64,000 nucleotides of DNA from positions 868,001 to 932,000 of the forward strand of contig NZ_CP083349.1 of NCBI RefSeq assembly GCF_020035535.1, in the 5' to 3' direction. The notes beneath the pieces are model-generated. The model was not told where the DNA came from. It searched no databases and was given only the letters and a program-made list of their open reading frames with translations. The position numbers were made by a program, and so were the translations under genes. This DNA is from Ensifer adhaerens. GTDB lineage: Bacteria > Pseudomonadota > Alphaproteobacteria > Rhizobiales > Rhizobiaceae. This document shows, in pieces, positions 46,729-53,568 of the stretch (position 1 is the first letter of the stretch; every line of letters starts with the position of its first letter).

Positions 46729-47655
46729 TCAGTCGTGGAAGGCCTCGACGAACTTGCGCTTTCCGAGCATGAAAGCATCGGCAACGTGGCGCAGCGGCGC
46801 CAGATCGACGTCCGACTTTCGGGCTTTGACGATCTCGGCGAAGCGCCGATAGAGCATCGGGTATTCCTGTTCCGGTTCCTGATGCACGAGCTTGCCATCG
46901 ACGGCGAGCTTCGCGCCGCCTTCGGACAGTACCATCTCGCCCGCCGCGGTCCGGGCAACGATGTCCCAGCTCTGCTTGCCGGTCTGGCGCCAGTCGAACT
47001 CGGCGGAAACCGGCAGTTTCTGCGCATCTGTGAAGGTGATGTTGGCAGCGATCGGCGCGTCGCGGTTCTCGGGGAATTCAAGCACGGCCGCGGTCACGAA
47101 CAGCGGGTTCGGGAGGATGTGCGTGACGATCGAAAGTGCGTTGATGCCGGGATCGAAGACGCCGAGGCCTCCCGCCGCCCAGATCCATTCCTGGTTCGGG
47201 TGCCAGTGGCGCACGTCTTCTTTCCAGATGACCTGGACATCATTGATCGTCGTTGCCGCCAGGAAGGATTTTGCCGCTTCGACGGCAGGCGCGTAACGGG
47301 AGTGCCAGCTTGCGAACAGCGACAACCCCTTCGATGCCGCCAGTGCCTCGAGGTCGGCGACTTCGCTGAGGGTGGCGCCCGGGGGCTTTTCCAGGAACAC
47401 ATGCTTGCCCGCGTCGAGCGCGGCGCGGGCAGCCTCGTAGCGATACTGCGGCGGCATGCACAGTGACACGGCCTCGATCGAAGGTACGGCTTCGAGCATA
47501 GCTTCGATCGATTTGAAGTTGTCGATGCCGTCGACCGTGCCATGCCGGCTTGCGGCGGCGATCAGGTGATAGTCGCTGTTCTTGGCGATCGCCGGCAGGT
47601 GCTGGTCACGAACGATCTTGCCGATACCGACAAGGGCAATATTGATGGGGGCCAT
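46729..47655 (-). CDS. Gfo/Idh/MocA oxidoreductase, D-galactose/L-arabinose 1-dehydrogenase type
   Basis: A 308-residue NAD(P)-dependent dehydrogenase. The Rossmann start is IALVGIGKIVRDQHLPAI, the catalytic EKPPGATLSEV holds the conserved Lys, and WKEDVRHWHP and FDPGINALSIVT line the sugar site. I recognise strong likeness, from memory, to the Azospirillum L-arabinose 1-dehydrogenase that opens non-phosphorylated pentose or galactose oxidation to lactones. The rest of such a pathway (lactonase, dehydratase) is not next to it. It converges on holC, sharing the terminator. Confidence 0.82.
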   Translation of the reverse strand: MAPINIALVGIGKIVRDQHLPAIAKNSDYHLIAAASRHGTVDGIDNFKSIEAMLEAVPSIEAVSLCMPPQYRYEAARAALDAGKHVFLEKPPGATLSEVADLEALAASKGLSLFASWHSRYAPAVEAAKSFLAATTINDVQVIWKEDVRHWHPNQEWIWAAGGLGVFDPGINALSIVTHILPNPLFVTAAVLEFPENRDAPIAANITFTDAQKLPVSAEFDWRQTGKQSWDIVARTAAGEMVLSEGGAKLAVDGKLVHQEPEQEYPMLYRRFAEIVKARKSDVDLAPLRHVADAFMLGKRKFVEAFHD

Positions 47656-47882
47656 GGTGTTCCGCTCGATTTGTATGACTTATTGTCGGCTCTTGTAGCA
47701 GATTGCGCAGAGGGGACAAGCGCCGCCGGTCCGCCGGCAGCTTATGCCATCAATGTCGGCGAAATCGACAGAGTATCATTCCCTCTGAACGCCACCGCGC
47801 TAGCTCTACCACCGGACGTGCCGTTTTGTCTCGTCAACCGGGCGGACGTTAGGGCGATCTGACCGCCCCTGAGGAGTGAACC

Positions 47883-48725
47883 ATGCAGCAGAAAATTCGT
47901 CGAGCAAGCCGCGGGGAACTCGACGTCATGATCGAGTGGGCGGCCGAGGAGGGATGGAATCCGGGGCTCGGCGATGCGGGCCCTTTCTGGGCGACCGATC
48001 CGGACGGTTATTGGGTGGCCGACGGAGAGGACGGCCCCGTCGGAGCGATCTCGCTGGTGCGATACAATGAAAGCTACGGCTTTCTTGGTTTCTACATCAC
48101 CCGACCGGACCATCGCGGTCAGGGCATCGGCCGGCAACTGTGGCAGCAGGCGATGTCGGCCGCCGAAGGACGCATAATCGGCCTCGATGGCGTGGTCGCC
48201 CAGCAGGAGATTTATCGCCGCTCCGGTTTCACCTACGCCCATGCGAATATCCGCTACGGCGGCAGCATCGACGTCGTCGAGCCGCCGGGCGCCGATCTTC
48301 TGGAGGTGGCGCCGGTCCATATGCCGCTCCTCACTGACTTTGACCGCCGCTTCGTCCCCGCCCGTCGCGAGGCATTTCTTCGCGAATGGCTGAAGCCGAG
48401 CGATGGACGGCGTAGCGTCTTGCTGCTGCGCGACGGCGCGGTCGCGGCCTATGGCACGATCAGGGCCTGCCGCAACGGCTTCAAGATCGGGCCGCTGTTT
48501 TCCGACACCGAGACGGGGGCCGATCTGGTCTTTCGCAAGCTTGCAGCCGCTGTCAACGGCAGTGAGGTCTTTCTCGACATTCCCGAACCGAACGCCTCGG
48601 CCAAGGCGCTTTGCGATCGCTACAATCTGCGGCCCGTATTCGAAACGGCGCGCATGTATCGCGGGCCGGACCCCGGGTTGCCCCTTGCGCGGATCCACGG
48701 CATCACCACGTTCGAATTGGGCTGA
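47883..48725 (+). CDS. GNAT-family N-acetyltransferase, two-domain
   Basis: A 280-residue protein. The N-terminal GNAT domain has the acetyl-CoA loop RPDHRGQGIGRQLW (Q/RxxGxG) near residue 76. The C-terminal half, from about residue 145, contains REAFLREWLKP and GFKIGPLFSDTE, matching the second GNAT-like domain found in YitI-type proteins. The substrate is unknown. It is divergent from the sugar dehydrogenase with a 227-nt gap. It ends about 20 nt before the converging ABC-F gene, without a clear terminator. Confidence 0.85.
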   Translation: MQQKIRRASRGELDVMIEWAAEEGWNPGLGDAGPFWATDPDGYWVADGEDGPVGAISLVRYNESYGFLGFYITRPDHRGQGIGRQLWQQAMSAAEGRIIGLDGVVAQQEIYRRSGFTYAHANIRYGGSIDVVEPPGADLLEVAPVHMPLLTDFDRRFVPARREAFLREWLKPSDGRRSVLLLRDGAVAAYGTIRACRNGFKIGPLFSDTETGADLVFRKLAAAVNGSEVFLDIPEPNASAKALCDRYNLRPVFETARMYRGPDPGLPLARIHGITTFELG

Positions 48726-48744
48726 ACTGCCGGGCCGGCTGTTA

Positions 48745-50634
48745 TCAACCGGCCATCGCCTCTTCGTACTCGGCGGAAAGCTCGAGCCATTGCTCTTCGG
48801 CGTGAGAGAGTTTCGCCGCCGCGTCGGAACGTTCCTTGGCCTTTTGTGCAGCCTTCGCCGGGGATTTTTCGTAGAGCGCCGGATCGGCAAGTTCCACATC
48901 AAGTGCCTGAATCAGTTTTTCCAGCTTTCCGGTCAAGGATTCGATTTCATTGATCTTCTTGCGAAGCGGCGCCAGCGAGGCGCGCTTGTCGGCGTTGGCC
49001 TTACGCTGGTCCGCCTTCGAAAGGCTGTCATCGACGCCGGTCGGCCTCGGCTTCTCGTCCTTCGCCTTCGGTCCCCCGACGATCAGGCTGCGGTAGTCTT
49101 CAAGGTCGCCATCGTAGCTGGTCACCGTTCCATCACGCACCAGCCACAGCCGGTCGGCCGTCGCCTCGATCAGGTGCCGGTCGTGCGAGATCAGGATCAC
49201 GGCACCGGAATAGTCGTTGAGCGCCGTGATCAGCGCGTTGCGGCTGTCGATGTCGAGGTGGTTGGTCGGCTCGTCGAGGATCAGGAGGTTCGGCGCGTCG
49301 AAGGCGGCAAGGCCCATGAGCAGCCGCGCCTTTTCACCGCCGGAAAGATCCTTGGCGGGCGTTTCCATCTTTTCCGTCGCAAGCCCCATCTGCGCCACGC
49401 GCGAGCGCACCTTTGCTTCGGGTGCTTCGGGCATGCGTCGCCGTACATGTTCGACGGCGCTCTGGGTGGGGATCAGGTCGTCGAGCTGGTGCTGGGCGAA
49501 GAAGCCGACCTTGAGGTTCGGCGCAATCTTCAGTTCGCCCGCCTCTGGTGCAAGGCGACCCGAGATGAACTTGGCGAAAGTGGACTTGCCGTTGCCGTTC
49601 GAACCGAGCAGGGCGATACGGTCGTCCGTGTCGATCCTGAGGTTCAAACGCTTTAGGATGGGCTTACCGGGCTCGTAGCCGACGGTACCGCCGGTGACGG
49701 CGATGATCGGCGAGGCGGCTTCCTTCTCCGGGTCCGGGAAGGAGAAGCCCTGGACATGATCTTCGATCACCGCCGCAATCGTACCCATGCGCTCCAGCGC
49801 CTTGACGCGGCTTTGCGCCTGGCGGGCCTTGGTGGCCTTGGCCTTGAAGCGGTCGATGAAGCTCTGGAGGTGCTTCCGTGCCGCGTCGTTCTTGGCTTTC
49901 GCCTTCATCTGCAGCTCGTCGGCTTCCGCCTTCTGCCGCTCGAACTGGTCGTAGGGCCCACGATAGAAGGTGAGCTTCTTCTGATCGAGATGCACGATGG
50001 CGTTGACCGCGGTGTTCAAGAGGTCGCGGTCGTGGCTGATGATGATGACGGTGTGCGGATAGCGGCGGATGTAATCTTCGAGCCAGAGCGTGCCTTCAAG
50101 GTCGAGATAGTTGGTCGGCTCGTCGAGCAGCAGCAAATCCGGCTCGGAAAAGAGCACGCCCGCGAGCGCCACCCGCATCCGCCAGCCGCCCGAAAATGAG
50201 GAGGCGGGACGCAGCTGTGCTTCGTGGTCGAAGCCGAGGCCGGCGAGAATGCTTGCAGCACGCGCTTCTGCGGAGTGGGCACCGATGTCGGCGAGCCGTG
50301 TCTGGATTTCGGCAATCCGGTGCGGATCGGTCGCTGTTTCCGCTTCGGCGACCAGCGCAGTGCGCTCCTTGTCCGCCTTGAGCACGATCTCGATCAGCGG
50401 TTCCTCTGTGCCGGGCGCCTCCTGCGCCACCTGACCGATGCGCGCGTTCTTCGGCAGCGCGATCGAGCCGGCTTCCGACGCGAATTCGCCGGTGATGATG
50501 CGAAACAGCGTGGACTTGCCAGCGCCGTTTCGGCCCACGAGCCCCGCCTTCGTGCCCGCCGGAAGCGTCACGGATGCATTTTCGATGAGGAGACGTCCCG
50601 CGATGCGGGCGGAAAGGCCGGAAATCTGGATCAT
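48745..50634 (-). CDS. ABC-F ATPase, YheS/Uup-like ribosome-associated factor
   Basis: A 629-residue soluble protein with two ATPase domains and no membrane part. Domain 1 has Walker A GRNGAGKST and signature FSGGWRMRVALA; domain 2 has GSNGNGKST and LSGGEKARLLM. A charged linker between them (about residues 240-300) and a C-terminal coiled coil, rich in Lys, Ala and Glu, match the YheS-like branch. ABC-F proteins act on the ribosomal E site to relieve stalls; some give antibiotic resistance. ATG 50634 has AAAAGG 5 nt upstream. Which subfamily it belongs to was not tested. Confidence 0.88.
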   Translation of the reverse strand: MIQISGLSARIAGRLLIENASVTLPAGTKAGLVGRNGAGKSTLFRIITGEFASEAGSIALPKNARIGQVAQEAPGTEEPLIEIVLKADKERTALVAEAETATDPHRIAEIQTRLADIGAHSAEARAASILAGLGFDHEAQLRPASSFSGGWRMRVALAGVLFSEPDLLLLDEPTNYLDLEGTLWLEDYIRRYPHTVIIISHDRDLLNTAVNAIVHLDQKKLTFYRGPYDQFERQKAEADELQMKAKAKNDAARKHLQSFIDRFKAKATKARQAQSRVKALERMGTIAAVIEDHVQGFSFPDPEKEAASPIIAVTGGTVGYEPGKPILKRLNLRIDTDDRIALLGSNGNGKSTFAKFISGRLAPEAGELKIAPNLKVGFFAQHQLDDLIPTQSAVEHVRRRMPEAPEAKVRSRVAQMGLATEKMETPAKDLSGGEKARLLMGLAAFDAPNLLILDEPTNHLDIDSRNALITALNDYSGAVILISHDRHLIEATADRLWLVRDGTVTSYDGDLEDYRSLIVGGPKAKDEKPRPTGVDDSLSKADQRKANADKRASLAPLRKKINEIESLTGKLEKLIQALDVELADPALYEKSPAKAAQKAKERSDAAAKLSHAEEQWLELSAEYEEAMAG

Positions 50635-50947
50635 TGCGGCCTTTTGCCCGGACTTGGCCGGGAAGGCAAGAGGCGCGGGCACGCTGCGTTTCCTCCGGCG
50701 TCGGTCTGTGATTTCAAGAGGCCATTGTTATCAATTTTTGAACAACGCGTTCCGACAATCGATACTACACATCCTCATCGTGAGGGACCATCTCAATAAC
50801 GGAAGGGCGGGGAACGCTCTTCTGACCGCCTCGATCGACTGAACGCCATCGGCAAAGGGCCCCGCGTTCCGAGGGACGACCGATCCGGCCACGGACAATT
50901 TAGATGAAACCTCGTTCAACCGAACGAGCCTCCCAGGAGTGAAGACC
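50635..50947. other. divergent intergenic region before the secreted-protein pair
   Basis: This 313-nt gap holds promoters for the ABC-F gene (minus) and the secreted-protein gene (plus). A perfect 7-bp hairpin CTCGTTC (50911-50917) / GAACGAG (50922-50928) lies just before the AGGAG ribosome site of the latter. No convincing -35/-10 was found. Confidence 0.4.
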
Positions 50948-51235
50948 ATGAAAACTGTAATCCAGACCGCTCTTTCCGCCGCTCTCGTTGCAACCGCTAT
51001 CCTCGGTGGGGCCTCTGCTGCCTTTGCCGGAGGCAGCTACTACGAAGGCATCAGCCCGACGCCGCTGTTCACCGAGCGCACGCCTGCCGTCACCGGCAAG
51101 ACCTCCTTCACCATCGGCAATTCGGAAGCTGGCTATGTGGACAGCACCCGGACCGGCTCGGTGGTAAACTACGGCGTTGCGCCGAAGAGCGTGATCGGCG
51201 GCGAAGGCGAATACTATCAGGGCATTTCGCGCTAA
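50948..51235 (+). CDS. small secreted protein, DUF680-like, copy 1
   Basis: A 95-residue protein with a signal peptide (MKTVIQTALSAALVATAIL..., ending SAAFA). The mature part begins GGSYYEGISPTPLFTER and ends GEGEYYQGISR, so the motif YYxGIS occurs at both ends. No catalytic motif or Cys is present. It is probably periplasmic or extracellular. AGGAG lies 8 nt before the ATG at 50948. A paralogue follows 142 nt later. DUF680-type proteins are found mainly in Rhizobiales and have no known function. Confidence 0.75.
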   Translation: MKTVIQTALSAALVATAILGGASAAFAGGSYYEGISPTPLFTERTPAVTGKTSFTIGNSEAGYVDSTRTGSVVNYGVAPKSVIGGEGEYYQGISR

Positions 51236-51249
51236 CCGCGACGATATAA

Positions 51250-51278
51250 GGGTGCGGGCTTCTGCCCGCACCCACTTT
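51250..51278 (+). terminator. terminator between the two small secreted-protein genes
   Basis: A 10-bp stem GGGTGCGGGC (51250-51259) with GCCCGCACCC (51264-51273), a TTCT loop and ACTTTC behind. The second copy probably has its own promoter. Confidence 0.75.
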
Positions 51279-51377
51279 CAAGGGATTTGATTGATCATCG
51301 CCATGATCCTATGAGGCGACCTCCCAAGCGCCAAGCGGGCTTAGCCCTACCGTCTATCTCCACCAAGGAACCGATCC

Positions 51378-51656
51378 ATGAAGAAGTCCATTGCCGCGAT
51401 CCTCGCTGCGGCCGCCATGCTCGGCGGCGCGTCGGCCGCTATCGCCGGCGGCAGCTACTACGAGGGCGTGAGCGCCACGCCGCTCTTTACCGGCCGCGCT
51501 GAGGCCTCCGCCGGCACCGGCGTCTCCGCGAGCACGACCAGCCGCGGCGATTACTACGCAGGTATCGAAGACAGAGCCGTCGATGCGACGGCAACCGGCG
51601 CGATCGCCAACAGCCGCGCCAAGGCTTTCGGCCAGGCCGACGAAAACAAACAGTAA
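51378..51656 (+). CDS. small secreted protein, DUF680-like, copy 2
   Basis: A 92-residue paralogue of the preceding gene. The signal peptide ends GGASAAIA, and the mature part begins GGSYYEGVSATPLFTGR; a second motif DYYAGIED lies mid-protein. TGAIANS near the end mirrors TGSVVN in copy 1. AAGGA lies about 8 nt before the ATG. Small, no Cys, probably periplasmic. The presence of a terminator between the copies suggests independent expression. Function unknown. Confidence 0.75.
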   Translation: MKKSIAAILAAAAMLGGASAAIAGGSYYEGVSATPLFTGRAEASAGTGVSASTTSRGDYYAGIEDRAVDATATGAIANSRAKAFGQADENKQ

Positions 51657-51677
51657 GTCACGCCAAACGGTTGACCG

Positions 51678-51717
51678 AACAGCCCGGTCCCGCCACGCGG
51701 GGCCGGGTTGTTTCGTT
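51678..51717 (+). terminator. terminator after secreted-protein copy 2
   Basis: A 16-bp stem with two G-U wobbles (51678-51693 with 51697-51712), loop CAC, followed by a short T-rich tail (CGTTTTG). It lies 21 nt past the stop. Confidence 0.75.
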
Positions 51718-51745
51718 TTGGCGTTGCCAGATGAGGTACATTGCC

Positions 51746-52198
51746 ATGACAGAAAAAGTCGAAGTCGCCGAGCGGCTCTTCGATCTCTATCACTGCGTTC
51801 ATCGCCTGGTGAACGCGTCTATGTCGGAGGAAGGCGTTTCGCTCGCGCGCAGCAAATTCCTGTTCTATCTGAACACGCTGGGGCCTTGCCGCTGCGCGGA
51901 TATCGCCTCGGCGCTCAACTTTGCGGCCAGAACCGTCACCGAAGCGATCGACGGGTTGGAGCGGGACGGCATGGTCGTCCGTGAAGCAGATCCGGAAGAT
52001 CGTCGCGCGAAGATCATCTCGATCACCGATCGCGGGAGGCTCGCACTGGAAGCGGCCTTGCAGCCGCGCCATCGCACGATCGATGAACTGTTTTCCGCGC
52101 TTGACGATTGCGAGCGCACCGAGCTCTTCCGCTTGCTTGGCTGCCTCCGGGAAAAGGCGTCGGAGATCGATGAGAACCGCCAGCCGGTCGCCGCCTGA
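51746..52198 (+). CDS. MarR-family transcriptional regulator
   Basis: A 150-residue winged-helix regulator. LGPCRCADIASALNFAARTVTEAIDGLERDG is the recognition region and DPEDRRAKIISITDRG the wing with its DRRAK core. It follows the secreted-protein pair behind a terminator, and it converges on the GGDEF gene 10 nt away. TGAGG lies 9 nt before the ATG at 51746; an ATG at 51731 is an alternative. Its target is not evident from position. It differs clearly from the MarR protein at 21.3 kb. Confidence 0.87.
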   Translation: MTEKVEVAERLFDLYHCVHRLVNASMSEEGVSLARSKFLFYLNTLGPCRCADIASALNFAARTVTEAIDGLERDGMVVREADPEDRRAKIISITDRGRLALEAALQPRHRTIDELFSALDDCERTELFRLLGCLREKASEIDENRQPVAA

Positions 52199-52208
52199 TG
52201 CGCGACGG

Positions 52209-53288
52209 TCAAGCGGCGCTCTGACCGTAGGTCCTGCCGTGGCCGCGGCCGAGCGCCGCCGAATAGCCAAGGATACCGGCGCCATCGCGTGCGCCGGCCA
52301 GCGCCAGTTCCGCCTGGTTGATGAGGTCGGCGCTCGTCGATGCCGGTTGCGCGATGGTGATGCCGGCTGCAAGCGAGAGCGTCTCGGCGGTGTGTGCCCG
52401 CCCGGGAAGGGCGACTTTCAGTTCTTCCACGGATTGCCGGAGGCGGCGCGCTATGGTCTCGGCATTTTCGAGGCTGACATCCCGGCAGACGAAGGCGAAG
52501 TCCTGCTGGCCCGCGCGAGCGACGAAATCGTTCTTCTTGATCGACTTGCGAAACAGCGCCGACACCTTGGCAAGCGCCTTCGCCGCAACCGCGCCACCGT
52601 GGCGCTCGGCCATCTCGTGAAGCCCTTGAACGGAGACGAGAAGCAGGGCAATCGGCTGGTCTGCCCGCTCCGTTTCGAGAATGGAGTCGAGCTTCGCTGT
52701 CAGCGCCAGACGGTTCGGCAAGCCCGTCGCGGCGTCGCGGGTAAGCGACCGGCTGCTTTCGGCGAGATCCCCCTCGAATTCGGCCATGCGCTGCGCACTG
52801 GTTTCCAGTGCGTGCTGCAGGGCATTCTCTTCGTTCATCAAACGCCCTGCCGTTTCTCGGAGCCGTGCGGCGTCGTCGGCGAAGTCCGACAGGCCGGCAA
52901 CGGGATCTGCCGCCAGCCGACCGGCGAAACGATCGAGTTCGATCTTGAACGTTTGCTTCTGCGTCAGCGCAAGCTTGAGCTTGCCGGCCATGTCGGCGAG
53001 GATTTCCTGGGCTGCAGCTCTCGTCCGGTCCGCTGCGAGGGCTGCGTGGGAGACAAGGTGATGCTTGAGGCCCAAGGCGTCCAGCGAGTCCTGTTGCGGG
53101 TTGTGCCCGAGTGCCGCAAGGTCCCGGGAAAGCTGGGGCAAGCGACCGGACAGCGCCTCGTAGAAAAGTTCGTAATTGCGGGGCAGGGCAGCGATCCCGT
53201 GCGCGGACATGGCATGCGCCACTTTCAGAATGATCGCTGCCTGCCGCGCCTGCGATCGGCCGGCGTCCGCTGGAACTTGCCTGGTCAT
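52209..53288 (-). CDS. degenerate GGDEF-domain protein
   Basis: A 359-residue soluble protein. Residues 15-180 are helical with no recognised sensor. A GGDEF fold starts at DAATGLPNR (185-193), a normal opening. The active site, however, reads AGQQDF (259-264) in place of GGDEF, and the usual metal-binding Asp region reads VSVQGLHEMAE. The inhibitory-site RxxD is KKND. It therefore probably cannot make c-di-GMP; it might bind GTP or c-di-GMP, or act as a structural partner. It is divergent from the adenylation fusion gene. Confidence 0.85.
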   Translation of the reverse strand: MTRQVPADAGRSQARQAAIILKVAHAMSAHGIAALPRNYELFYEALSGRLPQLSRDLAALGHNPQQDSLDALGLKHHLVSHAALAADRTRAAAQEILADMAGKLKLALTQKQTFKIELDRFAGRLAADPVAGLSDFADDAARLRETAGRLMNEENALQHALETSAQRMAEFEGDLAESSRSLTRDAATGLPNRLALTAKLDSILETERADQPIALLLVSVQGLHEMAERHGGAVAAKALAKVSALFRKSIKKNDFVARAGQQDFAFVCRDVSLENAETIARRLRQSVEELKVALPGRAHTAETLSLAAGITIAQPASTSADLINQAELALAGARDGAGILGYSAALGRGHGRTYGQSAA

Positions 53289-53456
53289 TCCGTCGTGGTC
53301 CCCACATGTCTATCGGACGATGATGTCCGGATCGATGAGCACTATGGAAGGCCGCTTTTAAGGGAGTCTGAAGATTTCAGGCGGTTGCCCATTCCCGCCC
53401 GGTATGGTTGCTGAATTCCATCTGAGGGAGGCAGTACGCAACTGACAATCGCAACC

Positions 53457-53476
53457 GAGCTGACAGCCGTCAGCTC
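53457..53476. repeat. palindrome upstream of the adenylation fusion gene
   Basis: A perfect 8-bp inverted repeat GAGCTGAC (53457-53464) / GTCAGCTC (53469-53476) with a 4-nt spacer, placed 14 bp before a promoter-like -35. A candidate activator or repressor site. Confidence 0.4.
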
Positions 53477-53490
53477 GTCGATCTTTATAC

Positions 53491-53517
53491 TTGACGGCTT
53501 TAGTCACCAATTATATT
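53491..53517 (+). promoter_or_regulatory. putative promoter of the adenylation fusion gene
   Basis: TTGACG (53491-53496, preceded by C as in the alphaproteobacterial CTTGAC) and TATATT (53512-53517) are 15 bp apart. Transcription would begin near 53524, 45 nt before the ATG. Confidence 0.5.
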
Positions 53518-53568
53518 CGGCGCTGCTAAATCGGGCATCGGAGCTCGGGCAAACAGCGACGGTCAAGG

